Source: Nitrospira sp. (lineage in GTDB: Bacteria > Nitrospirota > Thermodesulfovibrionia > UBA6902). Taken from it: a stretch of DNA of 34,597 nucleotides. Shown in pieces: positions 8,612 through 15,803 of this stretch (position 1 is its first letter; the number at the start of each line of letters is the position of its first letter). The notes under the pieces were generated by a model. That model was not told the DNA's origin. It searched no databases and saw nothing but the letters and a program-made list of their open reading frames with translations. Position numbers and translations under genes: made by a program. The DNA is taken from the NCBI GenBank assembly GCA_016784355.1, contig JADHUV010000027.1, positions 1 through 34,597 of the forward strand, in the 5' to 3' direction.

Positions 8612-8657
8612 AAACTCACAGAGCTATATTGAATTAAGCCCTGTGCTTTTGTGCCTC
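8605..8657 (-). promoter_or_regulatory. Interrupted hairpin over the lgt translation start
   Basis: GAGGCACAA (8605-8613) and TTGTGCCTC (8649-8657) form nine pairs. After a three-base internal loop, CACAG (8617-8621) and CTGTG (8641-8645) add five more. The structure lies between metF and lgt and buries the GTG start of lgt on the minus-strand transcript. No U-tract follows it, so it is not a standard terminator. A role in translation control or mRNA processing is possible. Confidence 0.45.
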
Positions 8658-8676
8658 ATAGGTTTATTGAAAACTC

Positions 8677-9558
8677 CTAGAGCAGACCTGCGCGTTCCAT
8701 GATTTCAGGAATTTTATCCTCAGCTCCAATAGCCATTATGTGTACGCCATCACAGATATTCTCATCTTTTAACCGTCTGATGTGTCGTGCCATGATATCA
8801 ATACCGGCGTCCATGGCCTTTTCCTTGCCGGCTTCCTTCAGTTCATCAATCAGGTTCTGCGGTACATTTATACCGGGAACAAATTTATTCATGAAATTAG
8901 CCATGCCGGCACTTTTCAGAAGTACGAGACCCGCAAGAACTTTAACAGGATACTCTCGGGCGGTGCCCATGAAGGTCTTGAAATTGTCAATATCGTAGAT
9001 CGCCTGGGTCTGAAAAAACTTGGCCCCGGCATCAACTTTTTTTCCGAATTTCATAAGCTGGGGTTCGATGGGGTTTGATTCAGGTGTTACGACTGCTCCC
9101 TGATAAAAATCAGTAGCGCCCTGAAGTTCATTGCCCATCATGTCCTTGCCGTTATTAAGGCCGTCCACGACGCCTAGAAGCTGTACTGACTCGATATCGT
9201 ATACCGGTTTAGCTTCTTTATGGTCGCCTGCATTAGGATGATCTCCTGTCATACATAGCACATTTTTGATGCCGAGAATGCTCGCACCAAGCAGGTCTGA
9301 CTGCAGTCCGATACGGTTACGGTCACGGCAGGTCATCTGTAAGATTGGGTCAATCCCCATATCAAGCAGGAGTCTGCAAAATGACATTGAATTAATACGC
9401 ATCACGGCAGACTGGTTGTCTGTGACATTCAGTGCATCTATCTTGCCCTTTAATTCTATTGACTCATGAAGGATCTTCTTTATATCGGTTCCCTTTGGAG
9501 GGCCGACTTCTGCGGTAACAGTAAACTTTCCTGATTTAAGTGCCTCTTTTAAACTCAC
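8677..9558 (-). CDS. metF: Methylenetetrahydrofolate reductase, catalytic subunit
   Basis: A 293-residue TIM-barrel flavoprotein that reduces 5,10-methylene-THF to 5-methyl-THF. Recognisable positions are FTVTAEVGPPKGTD near the start (the conserved catalytic Glu region), ALNVTDNQSA, LQMTCRDRNRIGLQSDLLGA, VLCMTGDHP and the FFQTQAIYD/KVLAGLVLL segment. It begins with a GTG that overlaps the metV stop codon in a four-base GTGA overlap, with a GGAGGGG ribosome binding site inside the end of metV. The tight coupling argues that MetF and MetV form one complex. In Wood-Ljungdahl organisms, MetF with MetV makes the methyl group passed to the corrinoid protein; in others MetF serves methionine synthesis. 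Confidence 0.95.
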   Translation of the reverse strand: MSLKEALKSGKFTVTAEVGPPKGTDIKKILHESIELKGKIDALNVTDNQSAVMRINSMSFCRLLLDMGIDPILQMTCRDRNRIGLQSDLLGASILGIKNVLCMTGDHPNAGDHKEAKPVYDIESVQLLGVVDGLNNGKDMMGNELQGATDFYQGAVVTPESNPIEPQLMKFGKKVDAGAKFFQTQAIYDIDNFKTFMGTAREYPVKVLAGLVLLKSAGMANFMNKFVPGINVPQNLIDELKEAGKEKAMDAGIDIMARHIRRLKDENICDGVHIMAIGAEDKIPEIMERAGLL

Positions 9559-10226
9559 TTTGTCCCCTCCTCTTTCTTCTCGCGAACATTCAGTGTCATA
9601 GGTTTTTTATGTGCAGCCCAGTTTTTCGGCTTGTTGATTTTTTTCATATCCTCAAGCTGGTCTGTATCTTTCATTCTTGTGTAAATCTTTACCCATGCGC
9701 AGTCTATATCAGAACTGACCTCGCATTTTCCGTTATTTGTTCCACCGCAGGGACCATTCATAATGCCCTTTGGGCAGGCGGTTACGGGGCAGACACCGCC
9801 GGTCTTATCCAGTATGCATTCTCCGCACAGGGAGCAGCGTTCATCGAATATCTGCATCCTGGTCATATTGCCCAGAAACAGTGAATCGTTCGTTGCATAT
9901 ACTGGTTTATCCTTAAAGAGGTCAACAGCGGTCTGAGTTCCGGCACCGCAGGACATGACTAAAATGCATTCGGTCTCTGCAAGCGCATCTTTGTATGGCT
10001 TTAGCTCGACCTTTGTGCCCAGAACCTGGCAACCTGTTTTAGCCAGAAAGGTTCCGGTGACTTTTTTACCATCTCCCTCAAGCTTTTCTTTCATTGCTGC
10101 CAGTTCAGGTGTTCCGCCTGTGCCGCAGAGCGATGCGCACTCTGAACAGCCGACGAGGAAAAAACTTTTGTACCTTTTGATGTTTTCCATCAGATCGTCA
10201 AGGTTTCTTTTTTGTGTGATGATCAT
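9555..10226 (-). CDS. metV: MetV: zinc/iron-sulfur partner of methylenetetrahydrofolate reductase
   Basis: A 223-residue protein of the methylene-THF reductase C-terminal family (MTHFR_C). Cysteines group at C27, C30 and C34 (GCSECASLCGTGG), at C92, and in a dense C-terminal cluster: C131, C134, C137, C146, C151, C160, C168 and C176, within CSLCGEC, CPVTACPKGI and NGPCGGTNNGKCEV. In acetogens, the MetV subunit carries metal clusters and links MetF to electron input. The gene has its own good ribosome binding site (AAGGAG) and overlaps metF by four bases. A 150-base gap separates it from folE upstream, in which I see no clear regulatory element. Confidence 0.92.
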   Translation of the reverse strand: MIITQKRNLDDLMENIKRYKSFFLVGCSECASLCGTGGTPELAAMKEKLEGDGKKVTGTFLAKTGCQVLGTKVELKPYKDALAETECILVMSCGAGTQTAVDLFKDKPVYATNDSLFLGNMTRMQIFDERCSLCGECILDKTGGVCPVTACPKGIMNGPCGGTNNGKCEVSSDIDCAWVKIYTRMKDTDQLEDMKKINKPKNWAAHKKPMTLNVREKKEEGTK

Positions 10227-10376
10227 GATATCTCCTTTTAAACTTGATATGCCAATTTGCGGGCAACCAGGATCTGTTATTTTATTTATTGAGTCTGTCC
10301 GGCGATAATTAGTATCAGGTCAGATGTATATTTTAAATGTGAAGCTGGATTTAATCCAATAATAATTTGTAATTAC

Positions 10377-10940
10377 CTAATAATCTCTCTTGATCAGCTC
10401 AAGAAATTCTGCCCTTGTTGATTCTTTTGTTCGGAAAATACCGCGAACCGCCGAGGTAACCGTTCTTGCTCCGGGTTTTTTTATACCCCGCATTGAAAGA
10501 CAGAGGTGTTCAGCATCAATAATGACCATAGCCCCCTTGGGTTTCAGTTTATCCATTATAAGATCCGCAAGCTGTGCTGTAAGTCTTTCCTGTACTTGAG
10601 GTCTCTTGGCATAAATCTCAAGTGCCTGAGCAAGCTTGCTGAGACCTACAATATTTCCCTTAGAAGGAACATAGGCAATATGAGCAGTGCCGATAAATGG
10701 CAGCAGGTGATGCTCACAGATAGAGTGAAACGGTATATCCTTCAGCATAACCATCTCATCATGACTCTCGCCTTCTATAGGTATAAGTATTTCATCAGTA
10801 GATGTATGAAGCCCCGAGAAAATCTCCTCATATAGCTCTCCTATACGTTTAGGAGTATTTTTAATCCCGGGCCTCTCAGTATCTTCTCCGATACCTTCAA
10901 GTATTAGCCGTACACCTTTTTCGATTTTTTTCTTATCCAT
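10377..10940 (-). CDS. folE: GTP cyclohydrolase I
   Basis: A 187-residue enzyme converting GTP to 7,8-dihydroneopterin triphosphate, the first step of tetrahydrofolate synthesis. Family motifs are clear: [34 protein letters not shown] with zinc ligands C75 and H78, [16 protein letters not shown], and [16 protein letters not shown] with the third ligand C147. The length is normal. It sits between metV and the RAYT transposase insertion in a run of one-carbon genes and could increase folate supply for the pathway. The ATG has only a weak Shine-Dalgarno sequence. Confidence 0.96.
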   Translation of the reverse strand: MDKKKIEKGVRLILEGIGEDTERPGIKNTPKRIGELYEEIFSGLHTSTDEILIPIEGESHDEMVMLKDIPFHSICEHHLLPFIGTAHIAYVPSKGNIVGLSKLAQALEIYAKRPQVQERLTAQLADLIMDKLKPKGAMVIIDAEHLCLSMRGIKKPGARTVTSAVRGIFRTKESTRAEFLELIKRDY

Positions 10941-11019
10941 AATATTTTAGAACCAGTCTGGAAATTGGGTTAAAAAGTTTAACATTTGAGGAGGTACAGT
11001 GTCAAAAAGAGTCTTTTCC

Positions 11020-11040
11020 TATCGAGGTCGAACCTCGATA
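11020..11040 (+). repeat. REP-like palindrome, copy 1 (upstream of RAYT)
   Basis: A nine-base stem TATCGAGGT pairs with ACCTCGATA around the loop CGA. The hairpin sits between TGTCAAAA (11000-11007) and TTTTGACA (11044-11051), an extra eight-base inverted repeat, so the structure can extend further. Together with copy 2, in the opposite orientation, it makes a REPIN-like pair upstream of the transposase gene. Confidence 0.8.
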
Positions 11041-11095
11041 TAATTTTGACATTCATATTGTGAGATGGTATATTTTTGCTGGGACATGGCTAGTG

Positions 11096-11116
11096 TATCG
11101 AGGTTCGACCTCGATA
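11096..11116 (-). repeat. REP-like palindrome, copy 2 (inverted)
   Basis: The stem is the same as in copy 1, but the loop reads TCG, so this copy is in the opposite orientation. It is separated from copy 1 by 55 bases and ends 23 bases before the preferred transposase start codon. Its location may place the transposase's own binding site over the promoter or leader region. Confidence 0.8.
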
Positions 11117-11139
11117 TGTATACCTGCCATAAATATATA

Positions 11140-11820
11140 ATGAGGAAAATTGAATTTGCTGTTGGGGAGACATATCATGTCTTCAACCGTGGTGTAGATA
11201 AACGCGATATCTTTTTAGATGATCGTGATTACTATCGCTTTGTCAAGAGTCTTTATGAGTTTAATGATGAGCAGCCTGCGTTTAATACATATAATCAGCT
11301 GAAAAACTGGAATATGAACACTGGTCAGGGATCGATTCCACTGTATAAAATCGACAGACAACCGCTCGTTGATATTTTCGTATTTACACTTATGTCAAAT
11401 CATTATCATTTAATGATACGTCAGATAAAACCTGATGGAATCGTACGATTTATGCAGAAACTTGGCACCGGCTATACAATGTATTTTAATAAAAGGTATG
11501 AAAGAGCCGGATCATTATTCCAAGGTAAGTTTAAGGCCGTTCACATAAACACAGAAGCGCAGTTCCTGTATTTGCCACATTACATACACACAAATCCGCT
11601 GGCGTCATATCGAGGTCGAACCTCGATAGAGAAATTGCTGGAATATAGATGGAGTAGTTTTAGTGCTTATGCGGGCAAAAGAGGGTTTGATAGGGTATCT
11701 AGCAGGAGGGCTTTACTCGATATGTATGGCGGTGTTGATGGTTATCTTCGATTTACTTCTGAAAGGTTGGAAAGCGGAGATGTTTTAGGGGATGAAGTTA
11801 AGAGGGTTATTATTGAGTGA
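11140..11820 (+). CDS. REP-associated tyrosine transposase (RAYT, Y1/HUH family)
   Basis: A 226-residue single-strand DNA transposase of the TnpA_REP type. The HUH metal-binding motif is HYH at 88-90 in LMSNHYHLMIR. The nucleophile is probably Y112 or Y115 in GYTMYFNKRYERAGSLFQGKFKA, followed by YIHTNPLA and EYRWSSFSAYAG. These are family landmarks in the correct order. I chose the ATG at 11140 because the family consensus starts there (FAVGETYHVFNRG); an upstream in-frame ATG at 11065 would read through the palindrome at 11096-11116. RAYTs are usually domesticated single-copy genes that mobilise flanking REP palindromes. Four palindrome copies lie here, one within the gene (residues 157-163). 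It is the only plus-strand gene in a long minus-strand block, which fits an insertion. Confidence 0.92.
   Translation: MRKIEFAVGETYHVFNRGVDKRDIFLDDRDYYRFVKSLYEFNDEQPAFNTYNQLKNWNMNTGQGSIPLYKIDRQPLVDIFVFTLMSNHYHLMIRQIKPDGIVRFMQKLGTGYTMYFNKRYERAGSLFQGKFKAVHINTEAQFLYLPHYIHTNPLASYRGRTSIEKLLEYRWSSFSAYAGKRGFDRVSSRRALLDMYGGVDGYLRFTSERLESGDVLGDEVKRVIIE
11608..11628 (+). repeat. REP-like palindrome, copy 3, inside the RAYT reading frame
   Basis: The stem and the CGA loop are identical to copy 1, placed exactly in frame so that the 21 bases encode YRGRTSI (residues 157-163). This lies between the conserved HTNP and YRWSS motifs, a segment of variable length in the family, so the protein seems to tolerate it. 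Confidence 0.85.
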
Positions 11821-11822
11821 TG

Positions 11823-11843
11823 AATCGAGGTCGAACCTCGATT
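11823..11843 (+). repeat. REP-like palindrome, copy 4 (immediately downstream of RAYT)
   Basis: ATCGAGGT and ACCTCGAT surround the loop CGA, with an extra A-T pair in place of the T-A pair of the other copies. It starts two bases after the transposase stop codon and could also act as the 3' end structure of that transcript. Confidence 0.8.
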
Positions 11844-11876
11844 TATGATAGCCTCAAGGAACGGGGTGGGCGGGGC

Positions 11877-11911
11877 AAAAAAAAGGCGTACCCTGTAGAG
11901 GATACGCCTTT
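11877..11911 (-). terminator. Intrinsic terminator of the folD-like gene
   Basis: On the minus strand, AAAGGCGTA (11911-11903) pairs perfectly with TACGCCTTT (11890-11882), and the stem runs into an eight-base T-run (11884-11877). It lies 18 bases beyond the stop codon of the folD-like gene and closes that transcript before the RAYT insertion. Confidence 0.85.
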
Positions 11912-11928
11912 GAGATTTCTCAGATTGG

Positions 11929-13272
11929 TTACTTCATAAGTTCAGGCAGGATAGCTTCCAGTGCATCTACAGCATGTACCGGATGACTGTCTGAGTTGAT
12001 GGCCCTGTCGCAGAGTGCTTCTGCATTAGCCTGTGCATCTGCCTCAGAGGCACCTGCATATGAAGCAAGGAGCTTTGTAAAGGTTGACACAACTACTGCT
12101 TTATTGTCTGTGAGGGCCTGTCTGACGTTATCTATGTTCTGATAGAGCATGCCTCTCCAGCCTTGATGAACGAGCTTGGTAACAGTGGCCGGGCCTACCC
12201 CGCCTGTCTCAAGGGTAAAGGCTGCTGCCTTGGATCTTGCGGCCGGGTCTACATCTCCATAGGGTTTCATACCGTCTTTTCTGAATGAGGTGGAGGCATC
12301 GATAACAAGAGCTCCTTCCTTAATCATTTCAGAGTTGAAAAAATATTCTGTATCATCATGTACTTTGTAGGGGTGAAAGCCCATGCAGCCGTATACGATA
12401 TCTGCACGCTTTGAGAGTTCGATATAGATCCTGCGCTGTGTCTCTTTATCAGATGTACCGCCTGTGCCTGTGCGTGTATGGAGAGGTCCGAGTGTGGTTG
12501 CATCGAATCTCTTAAGCAGGTTGAAGAGGGGCTCGCCAACAATATTACTTCTACCTGCGACGAGGACCTCAAGTCCTGCAAAGCTTGCGATTCCATCAGG
12601 GCGGAGTTTTGCCCCTTTTTCTCTTACAAGGTATACGCTTGAAAGATCAACCATTCCGCTTGGTGTGCAGCAATCATAATATCTCTCTGCACCTAGGGAC
12701 ATTAATCCAAGTGTAGTTTGATTTAGTCCGTCACCGTCTTTCTCAAGTGCTATGCGGTTACAAAGAGCTGTAGTGTCAATTGACTTTCCTGCAGCTCCTC
12801 CGAAAGGAAGCTGAAACATCAGTATAGAGATGGTCTTGTCATTGTTCCATCCCTTGAGCTTTTCATACATCTCAGCAGTAGTGACAGTAGAGGGGAACTC
12901 TTCCATCATGCTTGAAAGGCCTGCCTGTTTAGTAGTCTTAGACTTCATCCCTACATAACTTCGTGATGCGGCTACTGCCGGATCATCCTTGTCTCCTACG
13001 AGTACGGTAAGTACTTTAGAGTCTTCGGGGTTGATTGATTTAAGTGCGGAAATCTCTTTGAAAAAGTCAGCCCTTTTCTTAAGCTCGGGTATGAGCATTT
13101 CCTGATATCCCTTGGGATATTTCTGCTCTCCCTTAACAATGCCTGAACCGTTTATGACATTGTCATATTCTGCTCCCCTGAAGGGTCTTGATATTAAATG
13201 TTTGTATTCATCCTGTGCGAAGAGCCAGTGGTTAATGCCGCCGATTCTGTCGTTGTAATTTCTGTAACCCAT
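11929..13272 (-). CDS. Enlarged FolD-type methylene-THF dehydrogenase/cyclohydrolase
   Basis: A 447-residue divergent member of the FolD family, against about 280-300 for usual FolD. Key motifs are in order: VLVGDKDDPAVAASRSYVGMK, with the YxxxK pair Y106/K110 matching the catalytic Tyr/Lys; MFQLPFG; EKDGDGL, with Asp181 in the place of the usual KDVDG Asp; CCTPSGMVDL; the NAD(P)-binding VAGRSNIVGEPL at 238-249; ADIVYGCMGF; and ETGGVGPATV. An N-terminal extension of about 60-80 residues, an insertion near 260-285 and a C-terminal extension account for the extra size. It would interconvert methylene-, methenyl- and formyl-THF, the step between Fhs and MetF. AGGAGG precedes the ATG, and an intrinsic terminator follows. 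Cofactor preference cannot be read from sequence alone. Confidence 0.88.
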   Translation of the reverse strand: MGYRNYNDRIGGINHWLFAQDEYKHLISRPFRGAEYDNVINGSGIVKGEQKYPKGYQEMLIPELKKRADFFKEISALKSINPEDSKVLTVLVGDKDDPAVAASRSYVGMKSKTTKQAGLSSMMEEFPSTVTTAEMYEKLKGWNNDKTISILMFQLPFGGAAGKSIDTTALCNRIALEKDGDGLNQTTLGLMSLGAERYYDCCTPSGMVDLSSVYLVREKGAKLRPDGIASFAGLEVLVAGRSNIVGEPLFNLLKRFDATTLGPLHTRTGTGGTSDKETQRRIYIELSKRADIVYGCMGFHPYKVHDDTEYFFNSEMIKEGALVIDASTSFRKDGMKPYGDVDPAARSKAAAFTLETGGVGPATVTKLVHQGWRGMLYQNIDNVRQALTDNKAVVVSTFTKLLASYAGASEADAQANAEALCDRAINSDSHPVHAVDALEAILPELMK

Positions 13273-13340
13273 TATGTCCTCCTGATTTTTATAATAACAG
13301 CTGAATTTTTAGGTGGATTTGTTGAAAAACAAAGTCTAAT

Positions 13341-13370
13341 AATTTATCTTTTCATGTGGGCTTATGTCAA
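13341..13370 (-). promoter_or_regulatory. Candidate sigma-70 promoter for the folD-like gene
   Basis: On the minus strand a perfect TTGACA (13370-13365) is followed after 18 bases by TAAATT (13346-13341), a four-of-six match to the -10 box. Spacing is 17 if ATAAAT is used instead. It lies about 70 bases upstream of the start codon. Confidence 0.45.
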
Positions 13371-13379
13371 GTTCCGTAG

Positions 13380-13405
13380 TAGGGGTAGTTCATGAATTAC
13401 CCCTA
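13380..13405 (-). other. Near-perfect 26-bp palindrome between cyclo-ligase and folD-like genes
   Basis: TAGGGGTA (13380-13387) and TACCCCTA (13398-13405) pair around GTTCATGAAT. It lies 14 bases past the cyclo-ligase stop codon and ten bases upstream of the candidate folD promoter -35 box. No T-run follows, so it may be a protein-binding site or a weak 3' end structure. Confidence 0.45.
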
Positions 13406-13419
13406 TAGAATCTGAGCAA

Positions 13420-14001
13420 TTAGCAGTATATAGTTCTCTCGTCAGTGATAATTATATCTACTTTTATATCGTGCGGTTCAGCTGGAATTTCTTCACCTAT
13501 CTGCTCTTCAAAAGCAAGGGCGACGGTAGGGATATGCTCGACCTGTGCGAGTCGTTTTGATTCTATGCTGAGCAGGCGGTCATAATAACCTCCGCCGTAA
13601 CCTAGGCGGTTGCCGTCTGTGTCAAAGCCTGTGCCGGGGATTATCACCAGGTCTACGTCCTGAAGGGTTGCTTCACGATTTACGGTTATGCCGGGTTCGC
13701 ATATTCCCATATAGCCTGATTTTAGTTCCATAGAGGATTTGACATGATAGAGCAATAAGACATTTTTGCTGCTATCGACGGTAGGCAGTACGAGATTTTT
13801 GTTTAGCTTGATTACGTTATCAAGAAACTGTCTTGTATCGACCTCAGAGCGGAAGGATACATACAGAAGTATGCCCCGAGCTTTTTTAAAAATATCGAGT
13901 TGAAAGAGCCTGTTTTCAATGGCTTCCTCCTTGAGGTCTCTTTGAAGAGGAGGGATGGAGTCTCTTTGTTTGAGAAGTTTTGATCTAAGACGTTTTTTCA
14001 T
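13420..14001 (-). CDS. 5-formyltetrahydrofolate cyclo-ligase
   Basis: A 193-residue ATP-dependent enzyme (methenyl-THF synthetase family) that converts the dead-end 5-formyl-THF to 5,10-methenyl-THF. Family motifs are the basic N-terminus KKRLRSKLLKQRD, the ILLYVSFRSEVDT segment, LVIIPGTGFDTDGNRLGYGGGYYDR with the conserved glycine-rich nucleotide/folate loop, and the terminal VALAFEEQI region. It recovers 5-formyl-THF that forms as a side product of the folate pathway, which explains its place among the one-carbon genes. It lies 32 bases downstream of cooC. Confidence 0.94.
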   Translation of the reverse strand: MKKRLRSKLLKQRDSIPPLQRDLKEEAIENRLFQLDIFKKARGILLYVSFRSEVDTRQFLDNVIKLNKNLVLPTVDSSKNVLLLYHVKSSMELKSGYMGICEPGITVNREATLQDVDLVIIPGTGFDTDGNRLGYGGGYYDRLLSIESKRLAQVEHIPTVALAFEEQIGEEIPAEPHDIKVDIIITDERTIYC

Positions 14002-14033
14002 GATATCCGGATATTGTTAAGCTCAGATAAATA

Positions 14034-14822
14034 TCAAATTACTTCCTTTGATATTATCTCATCCAGTATGGCCTTGATTTTGCCGGCTTCTAGAACGGTT
14101 TTCTTTGATGATGTGAAAGATGGCAGCCCGCTTATATCAGATTCCATTATGCTTTCGTCAAAGCTCAGACTTCCCAGGAAATCTATGCCGGTTACGCTAT
14201 TTTTAATGAACTCTGCATCCTTTTTATTCCTCACCTTATTGGCAACAAGAAAGACTCTTTTTACGCCAAGTCCTTTAGCAAGCTCTTTAACTGCTTCAGC
14301 GGTCTGGATACTTCTCTGGCCCGGTTCAACCACTACTATGAAGGCATCAACTCCCCCGGCGGTGCCTCTCGTCATATGCTCAATTCCTGCTTCCATATCT
14401 ACGACTACGACCTCGTTTCGATCCACTATAAGGTGCTTTAAGAGTCTTCTTAAAAGAGTGTGTTCAGGGCAGTAGCAACCGGAGGCGGCAAGCTTGGATT
14501 TGCCCATAACCAGCAATGTGATATTGTTGAGTTTATAACCGAAGCCTTCAGGTATATCATCTACCTTTGGATTAATCTTAAAGATGTTGCCGCTTGTCCC
14601 GGGTTTCGCACCTGTTCGTTCTTCTACCAGGTCTGCCATCTCGCCGATAGGGCGGATTGTCTTGAGTTCTTCTTTTGATATTCCGAGTGCGGCCGCAAGG
14701 TTTGCATCGGGGTCTGCGTCTACTGCGATAACACTTTTTCCTTCAGTGCTGTATAAATGGCAAAGCAATGATGAAAGAGTTGTCTTTCCAACTCCGCCTT
14801 TTCCTGTAACCGCAATTTTCAT
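14034..14822 (-). CDS. cooC: CooC-family nickel-insertion ATPase for CO dehydrogenase
   Basis: A 262-residue SIMIBI-class P-loop ATPase. It has the deviant Walker A GKGGVGKTTLSS at 8-19, the Asp-rich VIAVDADPDANLA, and the diagnostic CxC at C116/C118 in GCYCPEH, which binds the metal between two monomers in CooC. VVVVDMEAGIEHMTRGT and VVEPGQRSIQTA also match. CooC delivers nickel into the C-cluster of CO dehydrogenase. No CO dehydrogenase or acetyl-CoA synthase subunit is encoded in the window, so its client must lie elsewhere. Its location between fhs and folD/metF supports a Wood-Ljungdahl context. It has a GAGG ribosome binding site. An AT-rich gap of about 156 bases separates it from aroE upstream. 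Confidence 0.93.
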   Translation of the reverse strand: MKIAVTGKGGVGKTTLSSLLCHLYSTEGKSVIAVDADPDANLAAALGISKEELKTIRPIGEMADLVEERTGAKPGTSGNIFKINPKVDDIPEGFGYKLNNITLLVMGKSKLAASGCYCPEHTLLRRLLKHLIVDRNEVVVVDMEAGIEHMTRGTAGGVDAFIVVVEPGQRSIQTAEAVKELAKGLGVKRVFLVANKVRNKKDAEFIKNSVTGIDFLGSLSFDESIMESDISGLPSFTSSKKTVLEAGKIKAILDEIISKEVI

Positions 14823-14978
14823 GATGACCTCAATTAATATTTGGAATAATAAGTATTAAGCTTATTTCGCTATTAAATCGCATTCTAACATGATTTTTAA
14901 AATAATATCAAAATGGCTTGCGGGGCAGGGGTAATCCTGCATGGAGATTGCGGGAATGACGATAATGCACAAAAGAGA

Positions 14979-15803
14979 TCAGGATATTCTTGAAAGCAGT
15001 TCTTTTCGCATAAGGTCAACAGGTGGCTTTACACCGGTCCATAGCTCAAAGGCCAGTATGCCCTGCCAAAGCAGCATGCCTGCTCCATTTAGTGTTTTTG
15101 AACCTGCTTTTTCAGCTTCCATAAGTAGTGGCGTTTTTTTGTATATTAGGTCGCATACCGCCATCTCCGGCGTTAGCATCTGCCTGCTGACCGGCAGGGG
15201 ATCATTTTGTTTCAGCCCCAGGGGTGTGGCATTGACCAGAATATCGGGCTTTACATTCGTATCTATATTATCAAGCAGATGAACATTGCTGCGTATCTTG
15301 CTAAGATCACGGACAAGACTGGAGGCCTTTTCTCTGTCAATATCTATAAGAGAGAGGCTGGATGCTTTTTCACTGAGATAGTAGCATACTGCTCGTGAAG
15401 CACCGCCGGCACCGATAACAAGCACTTTTTTATCGGTCACATCTATCTCTGCTTCTTGCAGTGAACGCATAAAGCCTCTGCCGTCAGTATTGTAGCCGGT
15501 CAGGATGCCGCCGGTATTTGTGATCGTGTTTACAGCACCTATAAAGGCGGCTTCATCATTTACATGATCAAGGAAAGGAATAACGTTTTCTTTGTGAGGA
15601 ACGGTTGTATTGATGCCAAGCATATTGAGAGTGCGAATTGATTGTACTGCATTTTCAAGTGAAGCTGGTTCTACCAGGAAGGGTACATAGCACATGTCCA
15701 GTCCGAGTGCCTGAAAAGCAGCATTATGCATAGCAGGTGATAGTGTATGTTCTATGGGACAACCAAAGATCCCAGTAATTTTAGTCTTGCCGCTGACATC
15801 CAT
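14979..15803 (-). CDS. aroE: Shikimate dehydrogenase
   Basis: A 274-residue NADP-dependent enzyme that reduces 3-dehydroshikimate to shikimate in aromatic amino-acid synthesis. The substrate domain has GIFGCPIEHTLSPAMHNAAF and GINTTVPHKENV with the catalytic Lys. ITNTGGILTGYNTDGRGFM carries the conserved Asp. The dinucleotide loop is VLVIGAGGASRAVCYYL, followed by DILVNATPLGL and the C-terminal LNGAGMLLWQGILAFELWTG. It overlaps the DUF512 gene by 23 bases and has a GGAGGAA ribosome binding site inside it, so the two are translationally coupled. It has no direct link to the one-carbon genes around it. Confidence 0.96.
   Translation of the reverse strand: MDVSGKTKITGIFGCPIEHTLSPAMHNAAFQALGLDMCYVPFLVEPASLENAVQSIRTLNMLGINTTVPHKENVIPFLDHVNDEAAFIGAVNTITNTGGILTGYNTDGRGFMRSLQEAEIDVTDKKVLVIGAGGASRAVCYYLSEKASSLSLIDIDREKASSLVRDLSKIRSNVHLLDNIDTNVKPDILVNATPLGLKQNDPLPVSRQMLTPEMAVCDLIYKKTPLLMEAEKAGSKTLNGAGMLLWQGILAFELWTGVKPPVDLMRKELLSRIS

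Noticed and set aside
11065..11139. Upstream start for the RAYT protein adding 25 residues
   Set aside because: The added residues would be encoded through a REP palindrome and do not match the family, whose homology starts at the ATG at 11140.
11020..11843. CRISPR-like array from four repeated palindromes
   Set aside because: The spacing is irregular, the copies differ in orientation, and they surround a RAYT gene; they are REP-type elements. No cas genes are present.
14920..14978. GC-richer patch with GGGCAGGGG and TTGCGGGAATGACG between aroE and cooC
   Set aside because: It resembles fragments of dispersed repeats, but no clean palindrome or second copy is present in the window.
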